Shown: piece after piece, positions 1 to 9,637 of the stretch
Position numbering within the stretch: position 1 is the first letter of the stretch
Layout: every line of letters begins with the position of its first letter
Assembly (NCBI GenBank): GCA_027484825.1
Contig: JAIXSE010000034.1
Location: forward strand, 124,001 to 188,000
Source: Rubrivivax sp.
GTDB taxonomy: Bacteria > Pseudomonadota > Gammaproteobacteria > Burkholderiales > Burkholderiaceae_C
DNA length: 64,000 nucleotides
Direction: 5' to 3'
The notes under the pieces: generated by a model
Databases searched by the model: none
The model's input: the letters and a program-made list of their open reading frames with translations, nothing else
Told to the model about the DNA's origin: nothing
Program-made: the position numbers and the translations under genes

Positions 1-19
1 AAGAAGGAAGGGAGGAGCT

Positions 20-1537
20 GTGCAATCGCTCGAAGACTTTAGGAAATCCGGCGTTTTTACTGTGGGGTCAACACCAGGTCTTGCGGGAGATCTAGTACTC
101 GACGGGGAGGGCACGTCACTGGACCTCCACTCAAAGGAGTTCTTTACTACGGCGGAGCTGCTAGACGGATGCATTCTGGGTGCGCTGCACGACCTCACAA
201 AGGTCTCACTCCACGGCTGTATCACCACGGAGGGCCCGGGTCGCGGTGACAACGGGACGGAGGAATACCATTTTTCAAAGGTGTTCCCTCACTTTGTCCT
301 CTTCGGTCGTCAGCACTTGAAGCCCGGATTGGCAGAAGTCACCGATGTGGGCTTCTCCGTGTCAGACGGCCACGTGATCTTCAATGACCTTGCGGCGTTC
401 GGCCAAGTTACTCGCAACCGGCAGGAGCACATGGAACTTGTTGCGAAGGCCGAACTGGAGCATGGCCGACAGCTGTCAGTCGGCGATCACCCCTTGCTTT
501 TCTACTTTTCAGGCAAGCACGAAATTCTCAGCGCTAAGACGGCGGTCGGCATCGTGTCCGCAACTCATGCTCTCTCATACAGCTTTCCGGGACCGCGTGG
601 CATCAAAGTCGAGAACAAAGTTCGGGTCAACATTGAGTTCGACGCACCGATAGACTTCAATGGGGCGATCAGACAAGTTTTGATGCTGTTGCGCTTTCTA
701 GAGATCGTCGCCGGTCGAAAACAGCGCGTTGAGCAAATGAACATACTGATTGCTTCAGAAGGAGGCGGTCACTGCCCCCTTGATGTCTACTGGAGCATGA
801 ACTCACCGGGCGCCCAGTCCTCGGACGGAGGCAGGTCGCCCAATTCCTACGACTTGCCGATTCAAGCAGCCCGTGAGCCAGCCGCGTTTTCGGCCATCCT
901 CACACGCTGGGTAGACAGGGACGCTGAGCTCTTGGCATCACGAGTGCGGTTCTCAACAGCTTTCGGCCATCAGCGCAGCTATAACGTCGACCGACTTGTA
1001 GGCGCTGCGAACATGTTCGACATCCTGCCATCTTCCATTGTGCCTTCCAACGTGCAACTCACGCCCGAGATGGAGGACGCCAGGGCGAAGGCCCGAAGTT
1101 TGTTCAAAGATTTGCCAATATCGCCTGAACGCGACAGTGTCCTGGGTGTTTTGGGCCGACTTGGACAGGCGAGCCTGAAGCAGAAGGTTCGCTCACGCGC
1201 CGCTGTAGTCACACGAGGGGTGGGCGCGAAGTTTCCGGAACTTGAGCTGGTTGTCGACGAAGCGGTCAACTGCCGCAACCACTTCGTCCATGGCAGCGGA
1301 ACGAGGATGGACTACGAGGAGAATTTTGACCAGGTGACCTTCTTCACCGATACCCTTGAGTTCGTGTTTGCCGCCTCTGACCTCATCGAGTGCGGCTGGA
1401 ACGCCGCTCTATGGTCGCAAAAGATGTCATCTCTTTCTCACCCCTTCGACCGGTTCCTGAATAGCTATGGCGCGGCCCTGGAAGAGTTGAAGCGCGTTCT
1501 GCATGCATCGAAGCAACGCTCCAAGCAAGCGCCCTGA
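20..1537 (+). CDS. ApeA-like HEPN-domain anti-phage protein
   Basis: A 505-residue protein starting at GTG, preceded at 6-17 by a strong purine-rich ribosome binding site. The N-terminal ~290 residues resemble the beta-rich N-terminal domain of ApeA-type proteins. The C-terminal ~200 residues are helical and contain R419-N-H-F-V-H424, the Rx4H catalytic signature of HEPN ribonucleases. ApeA proteins abort phage infection, probably by RNA cleavage, and act as single-gene systems. Base composition is clearly less GC-rich than the housekeeping genes to the right, and mobile-element debris lies 2 kb away, so horizontal acquisition is likely. The gene starts at the window edge, so any upstream partner is out of view. 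The HEPN motif is seen directly; the ApeA assignment is by recognised similarity. Confidence 0.7.
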   Translation: MQSLEDFRKSGVFTVGSTPGLAGDLVLDGEGTSLDLHSKEFFTTAELLDGCILGALHDLTKVSLHGCITTEGPGRGDNGTEEYHFSKVFPHFVLFGRQHLKPGLAEVTDVGFSVSDGHVIFNDLAAFGQVTRNRQEHMELVAKAELEHGRQLSVGDHPLLFYFSGKHEILSAKTAVGIVSATHALSYSFPGPRGIKVENKVRVNIEFDAPIDFNGAIRQVLMLLRFLEIVAGRKQRVEQMNILIASEGGGHCPLDVYWSMNSPGAQSSDGGRSPNSYDLPIQAAREPAAFSAILTRWVDRDAELLASRVRFSTAFGHQRSYNVDRLVGAANMFDILPSSIVPSNVQLTPEMEDARAKARSLFKDLPISPERDSVLGVLGRLGQASLKQKVRSRAAVVTRGVGAKFPELELVVDEAVNCRNHFVHGSGTRMDYEENFDQVTFFTDTLEFVFAASDLIECGWNAALWSQKMSSLSHPFDRFLNSYGAALEELKRVLHASKQRSKQAP

Positions 1538-1715
1538 CGCGTTGAAAGGGCCGAACCGCGCAACGCTCCTGAATTCCCCGCAGCACTGGCACTTGCGAAG
1601 TAGTCTGGCCTGCGACGAAGAAGAAGCAACGCGGGTGTCCGCTTCCACCGTAAGCGCTCAATGAACTATGTCCTTGCCAGGACCTTGGCCGCAGCATTAG
1701 GTGGCAGCGCTGTCG

Positions 1716-2903
1716 TCATTTGCCAAACAGCGCGGATGGACTGATGGTCAGGCTCATAAGTCCCGCAACCTCTTCACCATTGTCATTAGCGGCCTTTCGC
1801 TTGCCATAGCGGAGGTTGAGCCACCAGCCTTCATAAAGTCGGTAATCGAGGCCAATGGCTTTTTTTAAGGTCATCTCGCCCGCCAGAGCCTCCCGCGTAC
1901 GGGCATTACTGTATTCCGTCACTCCGCGCCAAGTCGCCGTGCCGAACGCGCCTTTAACGGCCACCATACTTGTGTTACGACGTTCAAGTGTTGCGGTGCC
2001 CAACGTTGCCAGGACTGGCTCGTTGCGATTGAACTTCGCACTGGCACTAACCGACCAACCAGCGGAAGCGTCGGCACCAATCGTGTCTCCATAGCGTGCC
2101 GCTACAACCAAGGTCTCACCTAGTCGAACGGACTTGCCTCCATCAACGTCCAGCTTCACATCGCCGGTCGCAAAGGTGACCGACCACAGGGACCGATACC
2201 AACGCTCGTTGAGCTTGTCGACTTCCGATTTCAGGCAGGTGGAGAGCTCTGATACATCGCCCTTGGCGCCCTTCTTGATTATTTCTCCGCCAGGAGCCGT
2301 CGCATCGTCTTCAGGATTTCCCCCGGCCTTGGGCTCCATGGCCTGAAGCTGCTTTTCAATCGCTGCACCCACACACTTGCCGGCCATTGCATTGGCAAGC
2401 ACCCAAATAGCATCGTCCTCGCGCTTGAAGGTGCCACCCGTCGTGATGGCAACTGCCCGTCGCTGGTAATTTCGCTTTTCGATCTCGTTATGACCTTGAG
2501 CGAGGCTGAGGGTGAGACCGGTTAGCAAAATGGCAATCGGAGAACGTTCGAGGTAATCCGTGGCTTGCACTTTCGGCCAAGGGTGCCGAACCCTAGCCGG
2601 TGAGATCGCAAAGCCAATGCCCTTGGAATCATTGTCGAAGCCCTTTACAAATGCGGCGAAGTCACGCGTGGATTCCGCCACGGTGACAGTGTCTGCGGCG
2701 ATTCCTACCATCGAAGCGGCGGACACGTGAGCGGCCCCGTCGTCAGTTTGGAAGTCTGTAAAGGCCAGTTCCTTCCCCGTAACTTTCTTGAACAGCTTCA
2801 AGACCTTTTCAGCCTTGGTTTTGGAGTCGTCCTCAGCCCAGGTCGATTGCACGCCACCGACCATCAGGCAACCTGCGAGCAATGCAGCGGTGGTGGGCTT
2901 CAT
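1716..2903 (-). CDS. Exported protein of unknown function, possible beta-rich C-terminus
   Basis: A 395-residue protein with a clear Sec signal peptide (Met-Lys-Pro, a hydrophobic stretch, cleavage near the Ala-Glu at residues 23-24). I do not recognise a family. The last ~150 residues alternate hydrophobic and polar residues with Gly, Trp, Tyr and Arg, as in outer-membrane beta strands, for instance around residues 350-370. The middle contains an acidic Gly/Pro-rich loop. Its start overlaps the end of the 115-residue gene upstream by 4 bases (ATGA), so the two are translationally coupled. It lies convergent with the ApeA-like gene in the lower-GC island. A role in the envelope is inference; it could equally be soluble and periplasmic. 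Confidence 0.7.
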   Translation of the reverse strand: MKPTTAALLAGCLMVGGVQSTWAEDDSKTKAEKVLKLFKKVTGKELAFTDFQTDDGAAHVSAASMVGIAADTVTVAESTRDFAAFVKGFDNDSKGIGFAISPARVRHPWPKVQATDYLERSPIAILLTGLTLSLAQGHNEIEKRNYQRRAVAITTGGTFKREDDAIWVLANAMAGKCVGAAIEKQLQAMEPKAGGNPEDDATAPGGEIIKKGAKGDVSELSTCLKSEVDKLNERWYRSLWSVTFATGDVKLDVDGGKSVRLGETLVVAARYGDTIGADASAGWSVSASAKFNRNEPVLATLGTATLERRNTSMVAVKGAFGTATWRGVTEYSNARTREALAGEMTLKKAIGLDYRLYEGWWLNLRYGKRKAANDNGEEVAGLMSLTISPSALFGK

Positions 2904-3247
2904 GCAACCACCTTGAAAGGAATGATGTGCTTGAACTGATCGGGCGTCACTTCGTCAGCCTCGTCGGACAACTCGTCATCTCGCTGTGCCTTGACCTCGC
3001 CATCGAGTGTCAGGGTGTACGCATAGGCCGTACTGACACCCTGCAGGACAGATGCGATCCCAACCAGCTTGTAGCTGCCGAGCGGCAGATGCATGACATC
3101 GAGTTCTGCAGGCTTCGTGAACTCTTTGAACTGAACAGACTCGACCAGCTTGGGGGGCTGGCCCATCTTCCAAACATGGCCGTCGAATCGAATCGTGCAG
3201 CCTCCGCTGCGGCTGAACTCCAAGCGCACTTCTTTGCTCATAGCCAT
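2900..3247 (-). CDS. Hypothetical protein, first gene of a two-gene unit
   Basis: 115 residues without signal peptide or membrane segment. Two in-frame ATGs lie two codons apart (3247 and 3241); GGGGAT at a 6-base spacing favours the first. The sequence is predicted beta-rich, with an acidic stretch near the C-terminus around residues 90-102. I do not recognise a family. It overlaps the exported protein downstream by 4 bases and almost certainly shares its mRNA. No catalytic motif is visible. The pair sits between an anti-phage gene and mobile-element debris, so it is probably accessory rather than core. Confidence 0.65.
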   Translation of the reverse strand: MAMSKEVRLEFSRSGGCTIRFDGHVWKMGQPPKLVESVQFKEFTKPAELDVMHLPLGSYKLVGIASVLQGVSTAYAYTLTLDGEVKAQRDDELSDEADEVTPDQFKHIIPFKVVA

Positions 3248-3524
3248 GGCCGATCCCCGCTGCTCTTGTGTGTTGTTGGCGAATGCAGCGCAGTATTCAG
3301 GCGGTCACGGCCACAAACATCATCAAAAATGGTGATTGGCGCTGGCTCCCTGTTTGGGACGACACAGCTGTTGTGCATGTTTGCCACGACGAGCGCCCGC
3401 TGCGATTTGCCGCCTTCCGTTCCGTACCCAAGCTCAATTCGCACTTACCGCCTGCTTGAACGATCCCTATCTGCCGCCATGCCGCCCGTCACCGGAGCTG
3501 GGGGAACGACCGCTCTTAGCCGAA

Positions 3525-3656
3525 GCTGTGTGAAAACTCGGCGCGCGCTGTTTCCTGGGTCTCGACAGCATTGGCTTCGGTGCGATCGTCGATCCTGAGC
3601 CGATCTGAGAGGTCGACTTTTCGCCGGTGTGCAATGGAGCAGAGTTCTTACACAGC
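3525..3656. mobile_element. MITE-like element with 15-bp terminal inverted repeats
   Basis: The ends GCTGTGTGAAAACTC (3525-3539) and, on the other strand, GCTGTGTAAGAACTC (3656-3642) match at 13 of 15 positions and enclose about 100 bp with no convincing gene. This is the layout of a non-autonomous insertion sequence derivative or the two remaining ends of a collapsed IS. No target duplication is obvious. The IS family cannot be named from the ends alone. Confidence 0.45.
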
Positions 3657-3699
3657 CGCAGCCCGAACCCGCCCTTCGCCGCAGGACGATGGCGGTGAT

Positions 3700-3801
3700 C
3701 TACGCACTGGCAGCAAGCTCTCGGTACTCAACGTTGCTCATTCCGCGAAGTCCGCACCGTCTCCGGTAGTGATTGTAGTACCGGATGCACCCGACCGACT
3801 A
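3700..3801 (-). pseudogene. Decayed IS3-family-type transposase C-terminus
   Basis: Read on the minus strand, this stretch gives I-R-Y-Y-N-H-Y-R-R followed by a short Gly/Arg segment ending in V-E-Y-R-E-L. That resembles the YYN-x-Y-R tail that follows the catalytic Glu in IS3-like DDE transposases. An in-frame stop at 3801-3799 precedes it, and nothing upstream restores the DDE core, so this is a fossil. Together with the neighbouring inverted-repeat element it explains the gene-poor 3250-3980 stretch, in which I see no intact gene. Confidence 0.45.
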
Positions 3802-3979
3802 GCCCTGCTGCGTATGCGTCAGGGCGACTCCGACCGTGACAACGCTGCGGCTCACGTCATAGGCCACCCCAATGCCGCGCAGTCAGGGCCACATCCGCTC
3901 GCGAGAGTTATGCCGGTCGTCCCTAAAGGTTCGCCCGTCGTTGCTAGGTCGTGCCTGCTGGGCCGCCCTTAGGTTGCGT

Positions 3980-4195
3980 TCAGAACAGCGTCGGCGCCCG
4001 CTGCTGGATCAGCATGTACACACCGATGGCGATCTGCACGATGCCCAGCAAGATGGCAGGTAATCCTTCGATCACCAGATAGCCGTCGCTTTCATCCGAG
4101 TCGCCGCCGAACTTGGCCTCCCGTTTGAGAACAGTCCGAATGCCTGAGGCGATGGCCACGATGGCAAGCAGGATGATGATGATCTTCAAAAACAT
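3980..4195 (-). CDS. Small two-span membrane protein
   Basis: 71 residues starting at ATG 4195; a longer frame exists upstream but begins in non-coding-looking sequence. Two hydrophobic spans (about residues 2-18 and 46-64) are joined by a charged Lys/Asp/Glu/Ser-rich loop. No family recognised. The ribosome binding site is weak (GAAGAA). It is transcribed away from the isovaleryl-CoA dehydrogenase gene and is the last gene before the accessory island. Function unknown. Confidence 0.55.
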   Translation of the reverse strand: MFLKIIIILLAIVAIASGIRTVLKREAKFGGDSDESDGYLVIEGLPAILLGIVQIAIGVYMLIQQRAPTLF

Positions 4196-4362
4196 GGGCG
4201 TTCTTCGATCGACATACGCGCTGAAACAAACGGCGCGGATTTGAGCACAGCTGTCGGTCACCCCGCCAGCCACCACGCCTGTCGCCCCGCCATCCACCGA
4301 TCCACCGATCCACCCTTAAGTAGTTCTGCGCAAACCCCAACCCGCCCCAGCTCGTCTTAGAA

Positions 4363-4378
4363 TTGACGTGAACGTTAA
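4363..4378. promoter_or_regulatory. Imperfect palindrome upstream of isovaleryl-CoA dehydrogenase, candidate LiuR-type operator
   Basis: TTGACGTGAACGTTAA reads as two half-sites TTRACGT / ACGTYAA, with 12 of 16 positions symmetric, about 150 bp before the isovaleryl-CoA dehydrogenase start. MerR-type LiuR regulators of leucine degradation bind ACGT-containing palindromes in proteobacteria, so this is a plausible operator. No liuR gene is in the window. The stretch 4196-4525 otherwise holds only a small CCCGGT/ACCGGG hairpin (4483-4500). Confidence 0.4.
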
Positions 4379-4525
4379 TGCCATGCCGTGCACGTCAGCC
4401 AAATCCGGCATCAAAGCCGGAGCGGTGGCCGCGCCGGAACGGCCCTGACCCCGACGCTCGAACCATCAAAGAATCTGTCCTCCCCGGTTGCATGACCGGG
4501 CAGAGGCGGTCGAGGAGACAACTGG

Positions 4526-5704
4526 ATGAACCTGCCAGGCCTGAACTTTTTCCTGGGCGAAGACATCGAAGCCCTGCGCGACACCGTCCGCGCCTTCGCT
4601 GATGCGGAGATCGCCCCCCGCGCCGCCGAGATCGACCGCAGCGACCAGTTCCCCATGGACCTGTGGCGCAAGATGGGCGACCTGGGGGTGCTGGGCATCA
4701 CCGTCCCCGAGGAGTTCGGCGGCGCCGGCATGGGCTATCTGGCCCACATGGTGGCCATGGAAGAAATCAGCCGCGCCTCCGCGTCGGTCGGCCTGAGCTA
4801 CGGCGCCCACAGCAATCTGTGCGTCAACCAGATCAAGCGCAACGGCACCGACGCCCAAAAGCGCAAATATCTCCCCAAGCTGATCAGCGGCGAACATGTC
4901 GGCGCGCTGGCCATGAGCGAGCCGGGCGCCGGCTCCGATGTGGTGAGCATGAAGCTGCGTGCCGACGACAAGGGCGGCTACTACGTCCTCAACGGCAACA
5001 AGATGTGGATCACCAACGGCCCGGACGCCGACACTCTGGTGGTCTATGCCAAGATCGAACCCGAACTCGGCGCCCGCGGCATGACCGCCTTCCTCATCGA
5101 GAAGGGCATGAAGGGCTTCTCCATCGCCCAGAAGCTCGACAAGCTGGGCATGCGCGGCAGCCACACCGGTGAGCTGGTGTTCAAGGACGTGGAAGTACCG
5201 GCCGAGAACGTGCTGGGCACCGTGGGCGGCGGCACCAAGGTGCTGATGTCGGGCCTGGACTACGAGCGCGCCGTGCTGGCCGCCGGTCCCATCGGCATCA
5301 TGCAGGCGGTGATGGACAACGTCATCCCCTACATCCACGACCGCAAGCAGTTCGGCCAGAGCATCGGCGAGTTCCAGCTGATCCAGGGCAAGATGGCCGA
5401 CATGTACACCGTGCTGCAGGCCGCACGCGCGTTCTGCTACACCGTTGGCAAGAATCTCGATGCCCTGGACGGCGCTCATGTGCGCCAGGTGCGCAAGGAC
5501 TGCGCCTCCGTCATCCTCTGGTGCGCCGAAAAAGCCACCTGGATGGCCGGTGAAGGCATCCAGATCTTCGGCGGCAACGGCTATATCAACGAGTATCCGC
5601 TGGGCCGGCTGTGGCGTGACGCCAAGCTCTACGAAATCGGGGCGGGCACGTCCGAGATCCGGCGCATGCTGATCGGCCGCGAGCTGTTCGCCGAGACGAT
5701 GTAA
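4526..5704 (+). CDS. liuA: Isovaleryl-CoA dehydrogenase
   Basis: 392 residues, full length for the FAD acyl-CoA dehydrogenase family. The protein oxidises isovaleryl-CoA to 3-methylcrotonyl-CoA in leucine breakdown, passing electrons to ETF. The substrate-type signature is the catalytic Glu in Leu-Asp-Tyr-Glu247-Arg, placed in the loop typical of isovaleryl rather than short-chain enzymes, where the Glu is near the C-terminus. The FAD/acyl motifs M-S-E-P-G-A-G-S-D and W-I-T-N-G are intact. The start follows a GGAGACA ribosome binding site. The rest of the leucine pathway (methylcrotonyl-CoA carboxylase, liuC) is not adjacent here. Confidence 0.9.
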   Translation: MNLPGLNFFLGEDIEALRDTVRAFADAEIAPRAAEIDRSDQFPMDLWRKMGDLGVLGITVPEEFGGAGMGYLAHMVAMEEISRASASVGLSYGAHSNLCVNQIKRNGTDAQKRKYLPKLISGEHVGALAMSEPGAGSDVVSMKLRADDKGGYYVLNGNKMWITNGPDADTLVVYAKIEPELGARGMTAFLIEKGMKGFSIAQKLDKLGMRGSHTGELVFKDVEVPAENVLGTVGGGTKVLMSGLDYERAVLAAGPIGIMQAVMDNVIPYIHDRKQFGQSIGEFQLIQGKMADMYTVLQAARAFCYTVGKNLDALDGAHVRQVRKDCASVILWCAEKATWMAGEGIQIFGGNGYINEYPLGRLWRDAKLYEIGAGTSEIRRMLIGRELFAETM

Positions 5705-5761
5705 GGGTCGCTGCCCGGTCGGCGAAGGTCGGCCGTGCCGGCCGGTGACAAAATCGCACCC

Positions 5762-6484
5762 ATGAGCACGAACGAACTCCAAGACCTGCTGAACAACAAC
5801 AAGCGTTGGGCCGCGCAGACGGAAGACGACACCCCCGGGTTCTTCTCCCGCCTGCTCAAGCAGCAGACGCCCCAATACCTGTGGATCGGCTGTGCCGACA
5901 GCCGCGTGCCCGCCAACGAACTGGTGGACCTGCTGCCCGGTGAGCTGTTCGTGCATCGCAACGTGGCCAACGTGGTGGTGCATTCCGACCTGAACTGCCT
6001 GTCGGTGATGCAGTTCGCGGTGGATGAGCTGAAGGTGCGCCACATCATCATCGTCGGCCACAGCAACTGCGGCGGTGTGCGCGCCGCGCTGCAGGACCTG
6101 CGGGTGGGCCTGGTGGACAACTGGCTGCGCCACGTGCAGGACGTTCGCAACCACCATCAGGACTGGCTGGATCAACTGCCCGAAGACCAGCGCGTCAATG
6201 CCCTGTGCGAGCTGAACGTGCTGGAACAGGCCCGCAATGCCTGCCAGACCACGGTGGTGCAGGATGCCTGGGCCCGCGGTCAGTCGGTCACCGTGCATGG
6301 CTGGGTCTACGGCCTGCACAACGGCTTGCTCAAGGACCTCAGCGTGTCGGCCGCGCATGCGGACGATGTCACCCCGGCCTACCGCCGTGCGCTGGCAGCC
6401 CTGCATCAGCGCTATGACGCCGGGCAAGGGGCAGGACGCGCCACGGGGACACCGGTGTCGGTGGCCTCGTCGCCGCAGGGCTGA
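5762..6484 (+). CDS. can: Beta-class carbonic anhydrase
   Basis: 240 residues from ATG 5762; a longer GTG frame from 5735 adds only nine unlikely residues. The enzyme interconverts CO2 and bicarbonate in the cytoplasm. The zinc ligands are intact: Cys44-x-Asp46-x-Arg48 in the C-A-D-S-R motif and His100-x2-Cys103 in G-H-S-N-C-G-G. Length and motifs match the E. coli Can type. It lies 57 bp after the dehydrogenase gene on the same strand. Bicarbonate supply to biotin-dependent carboxylases of leucine or fatty-acid metabolism is a possible link, but that is inference. Confidence 0.93.
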   Translation: MSTNELQDLLNNNKRWAAQTEDDTPGFFSRLLKQQTPQYLWIGCADSRVPANELVDLLPGELFVHRNVANVVVHSDLNCLSVMQFAVDELKVRHIIIVGHSNCGGVRAALQDLRVGLVDNWLRHVQDVRNHHQDWLDQLPEDQRVNALCELNVLEQARNACQTTVVQDAWARGQSVTVHGWVYGLHNGLLKDLSVSAAHADDVTPAYRRALAALHQRYDAGQGAGRATGTPVSVASSPQG

Positions 6485-6555
6485 GTCCGCCGACACGGAC
6501 CGGACCGATCCCACGTCAGCCCGCGCCATCCGCGCTCCCACCAGCAGGCAGGCCC

Positions 6556-8379
6556 ATGTTTCCTCATGAACTGACCGATCCACGCGCCTTCCAGATCGCG
6601 ATGGCCCTGCTGGAGGGTTTCAACAAGCATTACCGTCTGTTCCGCGCCGCCAGCGCCAGCGCCAAGCAGCGCTTCGAGCAGGCCGACTGGCGCGGCCAGC
6701 AGCGCGCCCAGCGCGAGCGCATCGAGTTCTACGACCTGCGGGTGGACGAGGCCGTGACGCTGCTGGAGCAGCGCTACCAGGCCAGTGCCCTGCCCACCGA
6801 TGTCTGGCAGCAGGTCAAGCTGCACTACATCGGCCTGCTGACCAACCATCGCCAGCCGGAACTGGCCGAGACCTTCTTCAATTCGGTCTGCACCCGGCTG
6901 CTGCACCACAGCTACTTCCACAACGACTTCATCTTCGTGCGGCCCGCTCTCTCGACCGAATACATCGAGAACGACGAGCCCGCCGCCCAGCCCACCTACC
7001 GCTGCTACTACCCCTCGCACGACACCCTGCGCGACACCTTCATGCGCATCGTGTGGAACTTCCAGCTCGACCTGGAATTCGAGGACCTGGGGCGGGACAT
7101 CGACTGCGTGCTGCAGGCCATCAGCCGGGAGCTGGGCAACTTCCGCTGGCGCACCAACTTCCAGGTGCAGGTGCTGTCCTCGCTGTTCTACCGGAACAAG
7201 GGCGCCTACATCGTGGGCAAGATCGTCAACGGCTTCACCGAGACGGCCTTTGCGCTGCCCATCCTGCATCTGGAGTCGTCGCCGGCCGAAGCGCCCGGCC
7301 TGCTCTACATCGACGCCGCGCTGTTCGGCGAAGACGACCTGCTGATGCTGTTCAGCTTTGCCCGCGCCTACTTCCTGGTCGACATGGAAGTGCCCAGCGC
7401 CTATGTGCAGTTCCTGCGCTCGCTGATGCCGCGCAAGCCCCGCTCGGAGATCTATTCGGCGCTGGGCCTGCAGAAGCAGGGCAAGAATCTCTTCTACCGG
7501 GACTTTCTCAACCACCTGCGTCACAGCTCGGACAAGTTCCGCATTGCGCCCGGCATCAAGGGCATGGTGATGCTGGTGTTCGACCTGCCGTCCTATCCCT
7601 TCGTTTTCAAGGTGATCAAGGACTTCTATCCACCCCAGAAGGACACCACCCGGGAGCAGATCCAGCGCAAGTACCTGCTGGTGAAGCAGCACGACCGGGT
7701 GGGCCGCATGGCCGACACCCTGGAGTACACCCGCGTCGCCTTCCCGCGTCACCGCTTCGAGGAGGAGCTGGTGGCCGAGCTCAAGCATTTCTGCCCCAGC
7801 CTGATCGAGGAACACGGCGACGACCTGATCATCCACCACCTCTACATCGAGCGCCGCATGGTGCCGCTCAACATCTATCTGCAGGAAGCCTCGCCGGCGC
7901 AGCTGCAGCATGCGGTGGTGGAGTATGGGAACGCGATCAAGGACCTGGTGGCCGCCAACATCTTCCCCGGCGACATGCTGTGGAAGAACTTCGGCGTCAC
8001 CCGCCACGGCAAGGTGGTGTTCTATGACTACGACGAGATCGAATACCTGACCGACTGCAATTTCCGCGAGGTGCCCACCCCGCGCAATGAAGAGGACGAG
8101 ATGTCCGGCGAGGTCTGGTATCCGGTCGGCAAGCACGACGTGTTCCCGGAGACCTTCGGCCCCTTCCTGCTCGGCCACGGCGAAGTGCGGGAAGCGTTCA
8201 TGGCGCATCATGCGGACCTGCTGGAGCCCGCCTTCTGGCAGACGCACAAGCAGCGCATCCTCGCCGGCCATGTGCACGACGTGTTTCCCTACGATCCCCA
8301 CAAGCGCTTCCGGGTGCAGGCGGTCGAGCCGCTCCCGCAGGCACCCGAACCGGAGCATCGTGAACTGCCCATTCAGTAA
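6556..8379 (+). CDS. aceK: Isocitrate dehydrogenase kinase/phosphatase
   Basis: 607 residues, usual length for AceK. The bifunctional enzyme phosphorylates and dephosphorylates isocitrate dehydrogenase, switching carbon between the TCA cycle and the glyoxylate bypass. The N-terminal half is the regulatory helical domain. The kinase-like C-terminal half shows the ATP-binding Lys352 in F-V-F-K, the catalytic-loop Asp473 in G-D-M-L-W-K-N-F, and Asp491 in F-Y-D-Y-D-E-I. The isocitrate lyase and malate synthase genes usually found with aceK in enterics are absent. Its placement among acyl-CoA catabolic genes fits growth on acetyl-CoA-yielding substrates. Confidence 0.95.
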   Translation: MFPHELTDPRAFQIAMALLEGFNKHYRLFRAASASAKQRFEQADWRGQQRAQRERIEFYDLRVDEAVTLLEQRYQASALPTDVWQQVKLHYIGLLTNHRQPELAETFFNSVCTRLLHHSYFHNDFIFVRPALSTEYIENDEPAAQPTYRCYYPSHDTLRDTFMRIVWNFQLDLEFEDLGRDIDCVLQAISRELGNFRWRTNFQVQVLSSLFYRNKGAYIVGKIVNGFTETAFALPILHLESSPAEAPGLLYIDAALFGEDDLLMLFSFARAYFLVDMEVPSAYVQFLRSLMPRKPRSEIYSALGLQKQGKNLFYRDFLNHLRHSSDKFRIAPGIKGMVMLVFDLPSYPFVFKVIKDFYPPQKDTTREQIQRKYLLVKQHDRVGRMADTLEYTRVAFPRHRFEEELVAELKHFCPSLIEEHGDDLIIHHLYIERRMVPLNIYLQEASPAQLQHAVVEYGNAIKDLVAANIFPGDMLWKNFGVTRHGKVVFYDYDEIEYLTDCNFREVPTPRNEEDEMSGEVWYPVGKHDVFPETFGPFLLGHGEVREAFMAHHADLLEPAFWQTHKQRILAGHVHDVFPYDPHKRFRVQAVEPLPQAPEPEHRELPIQ

Positions 8380-8458
8380 AGGCGCTTGCAGGCGCACCGG
8401 AAGTCCGGGTGTCCTGCGGCGCATCGTTCCCTGCATTGACTGAAACAAGGAGACTGTC

Positions 8459-9637
8459 ATGTCCGATTCCATCGTCATCGTGTCCGCCGCACGCACGCCC
8501 ATCGGCGGCCTGCTGGGTGATTTCGCCGGGCTGTCCGCCTGGGAGCTGGGCGCCGTCGCGATCAAGGCCGCGGTGGAGCGTGCCGGCGTTCCCGGCGACG
8601 CCATCAACGAAGCCTTCATCGGCAACTGCCTGATGGCCGGCCAGGGCCAGGCCCCCGCCCGTCAGGCGGTGCTCAAGGCCGGTCTGCCGCAATCGGTGGG
8701 CGCGGTGACGCTGTCCAAGATGTGCGGCGCCGGCATGCGCGCCGTCATGTTCGCCCACGACACGCTCAAGGCCGAAAGCGCCGACGTGCTGATCGCCGGC
8801 GGCATGGAGTCGATGACCAATGCGCCGCACCTGATGTTCGCGCGCAAGGGCGTGAAGTACGGCGCTGCGCAGATGTATGACCACATGGCACTGGACGGCC
8901 TGGAAGACGCCTACGAGCGCGGCAAGGCCATGGGCGTGTTCGCCGAGCAATGCGTGGACAAGTACGCCTTCACCCGCGAAGCGCAGGACCAGTTCGCCAT
9001 TGCCTCCACCGAGCGCAGCAAGCGTGCCAATGAGGATGGCAGCTTCGCCTGGGAAATCGCCCCGGTGACGCTGGCCGGCAAGGGCGGCGACACCGTCATC
9101 GCCCGCGACGAGCAGCCCTTCAAGGCCAAGCTGGACAAGATCCCCACGCTCAAGCCCGCTTTCAAGAAGGACGGCAGCATCACCGCCGCCACCTCGTCCT
9201 CCATCAGCGACGGCGCTGCGGCCCTGGTGCTGATGCGTGAATCCACCGCCCGCGCCCGCGGCCTGACGCCGGTGGCCCGCATCGTCGGCACTGCCGTGCA
9301 TGCCAATGCGCCGGAATGGTTCACCACCGCGCCGGTTGGCGCCATCCAGAAGCTGCTGGCCAAGAACCAGTGGGACGCCAAGAGCGTCGATCTGTGGGAA
9401 GTGAACGAGGCCTTCGCCGCTGTCACCATGGCCGCCATGGCCGAGTTCAAGCTGCCGCACGAGATCGTCAACGTGAACGGCGGCGCGGTCGCGCTGGGCC
9501 ATCCGATCGGCGCCTCCGGCGCCCGCATCCTGGTGACGCTGCTCGGTGCCCTGAAGCATCGCCAGCTCAAGCGCGGCGTGGCGGCGCTGTGCATCGGCGG
9601 CGGTGAAGCCACGGCCGTGGGTGTGGAGCTGATCTGA
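8459..9637 (+). CDS. Acetyl-CoA C-acetyltransferase (thiolase)
   Basis: 392 residues, standard biosynthetic/degradative thiolase II length. The catalytic triad is complete: Cys89 in K-M-C-G-A-G, His348 in L-G-H-P-I-G-A-S-G, and Cys378 in C-I-G-G-G. It condenses or cleaves acetoacetyl-CoA. It is the first gene of a tight run: its TGA overlaps the ATG of the SDR gene by one base, and an acyl-CoA dehydrogenase follows 12 bp further on. It could serve PHB synthesis (PhaA role) or ketone and branched-chain degradation (AtoB role); its neighbours favour degradation. Confidence 0.93.
   Translation: MSDSIVIVSAARTPIGGLLGDFAGLSAWELGAVAIKAAVERAGVPGDAINEAFIGNCLMAGQGQAPARQAVLKAGLPQSVGAVTLSKMCGAGMRAVMFAHDTLKAESADVLIAGGMESMTNAPHLMFARKGVKYGAAQMYDHMALDGLEDAYERGKAMGVFAEQCVDKYAFTREAQDQFAIASTERSKRANEDGSFAWEIAPVTLAGKGGDTVIARDEQPFKAKLDKIPTLKPAFKKDGSITAATSSSISDGAAALVLMRESTARARGLTPVARIVGTAVHANAPEWFTTAPVGAIQKLLAKNQWDAKSVDLWEVNEAFAAVTMAAMAEFKLPHEIVNVNGGAVALGHPIGASGARILVTLLGALKHRQLKRGVAALCIGGGEATAVGVELI

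Noticed and set aside
4466-6583. 705-residue minus-strand open frame across isovaleryl-CoA dehydrogenase and carbonic anhydrase
   Set aside because: It mirrors the coding strand of well-identified genes; its His/Gly/Val/Leu-rich composition is the antisense pattern of GC-rich codons.
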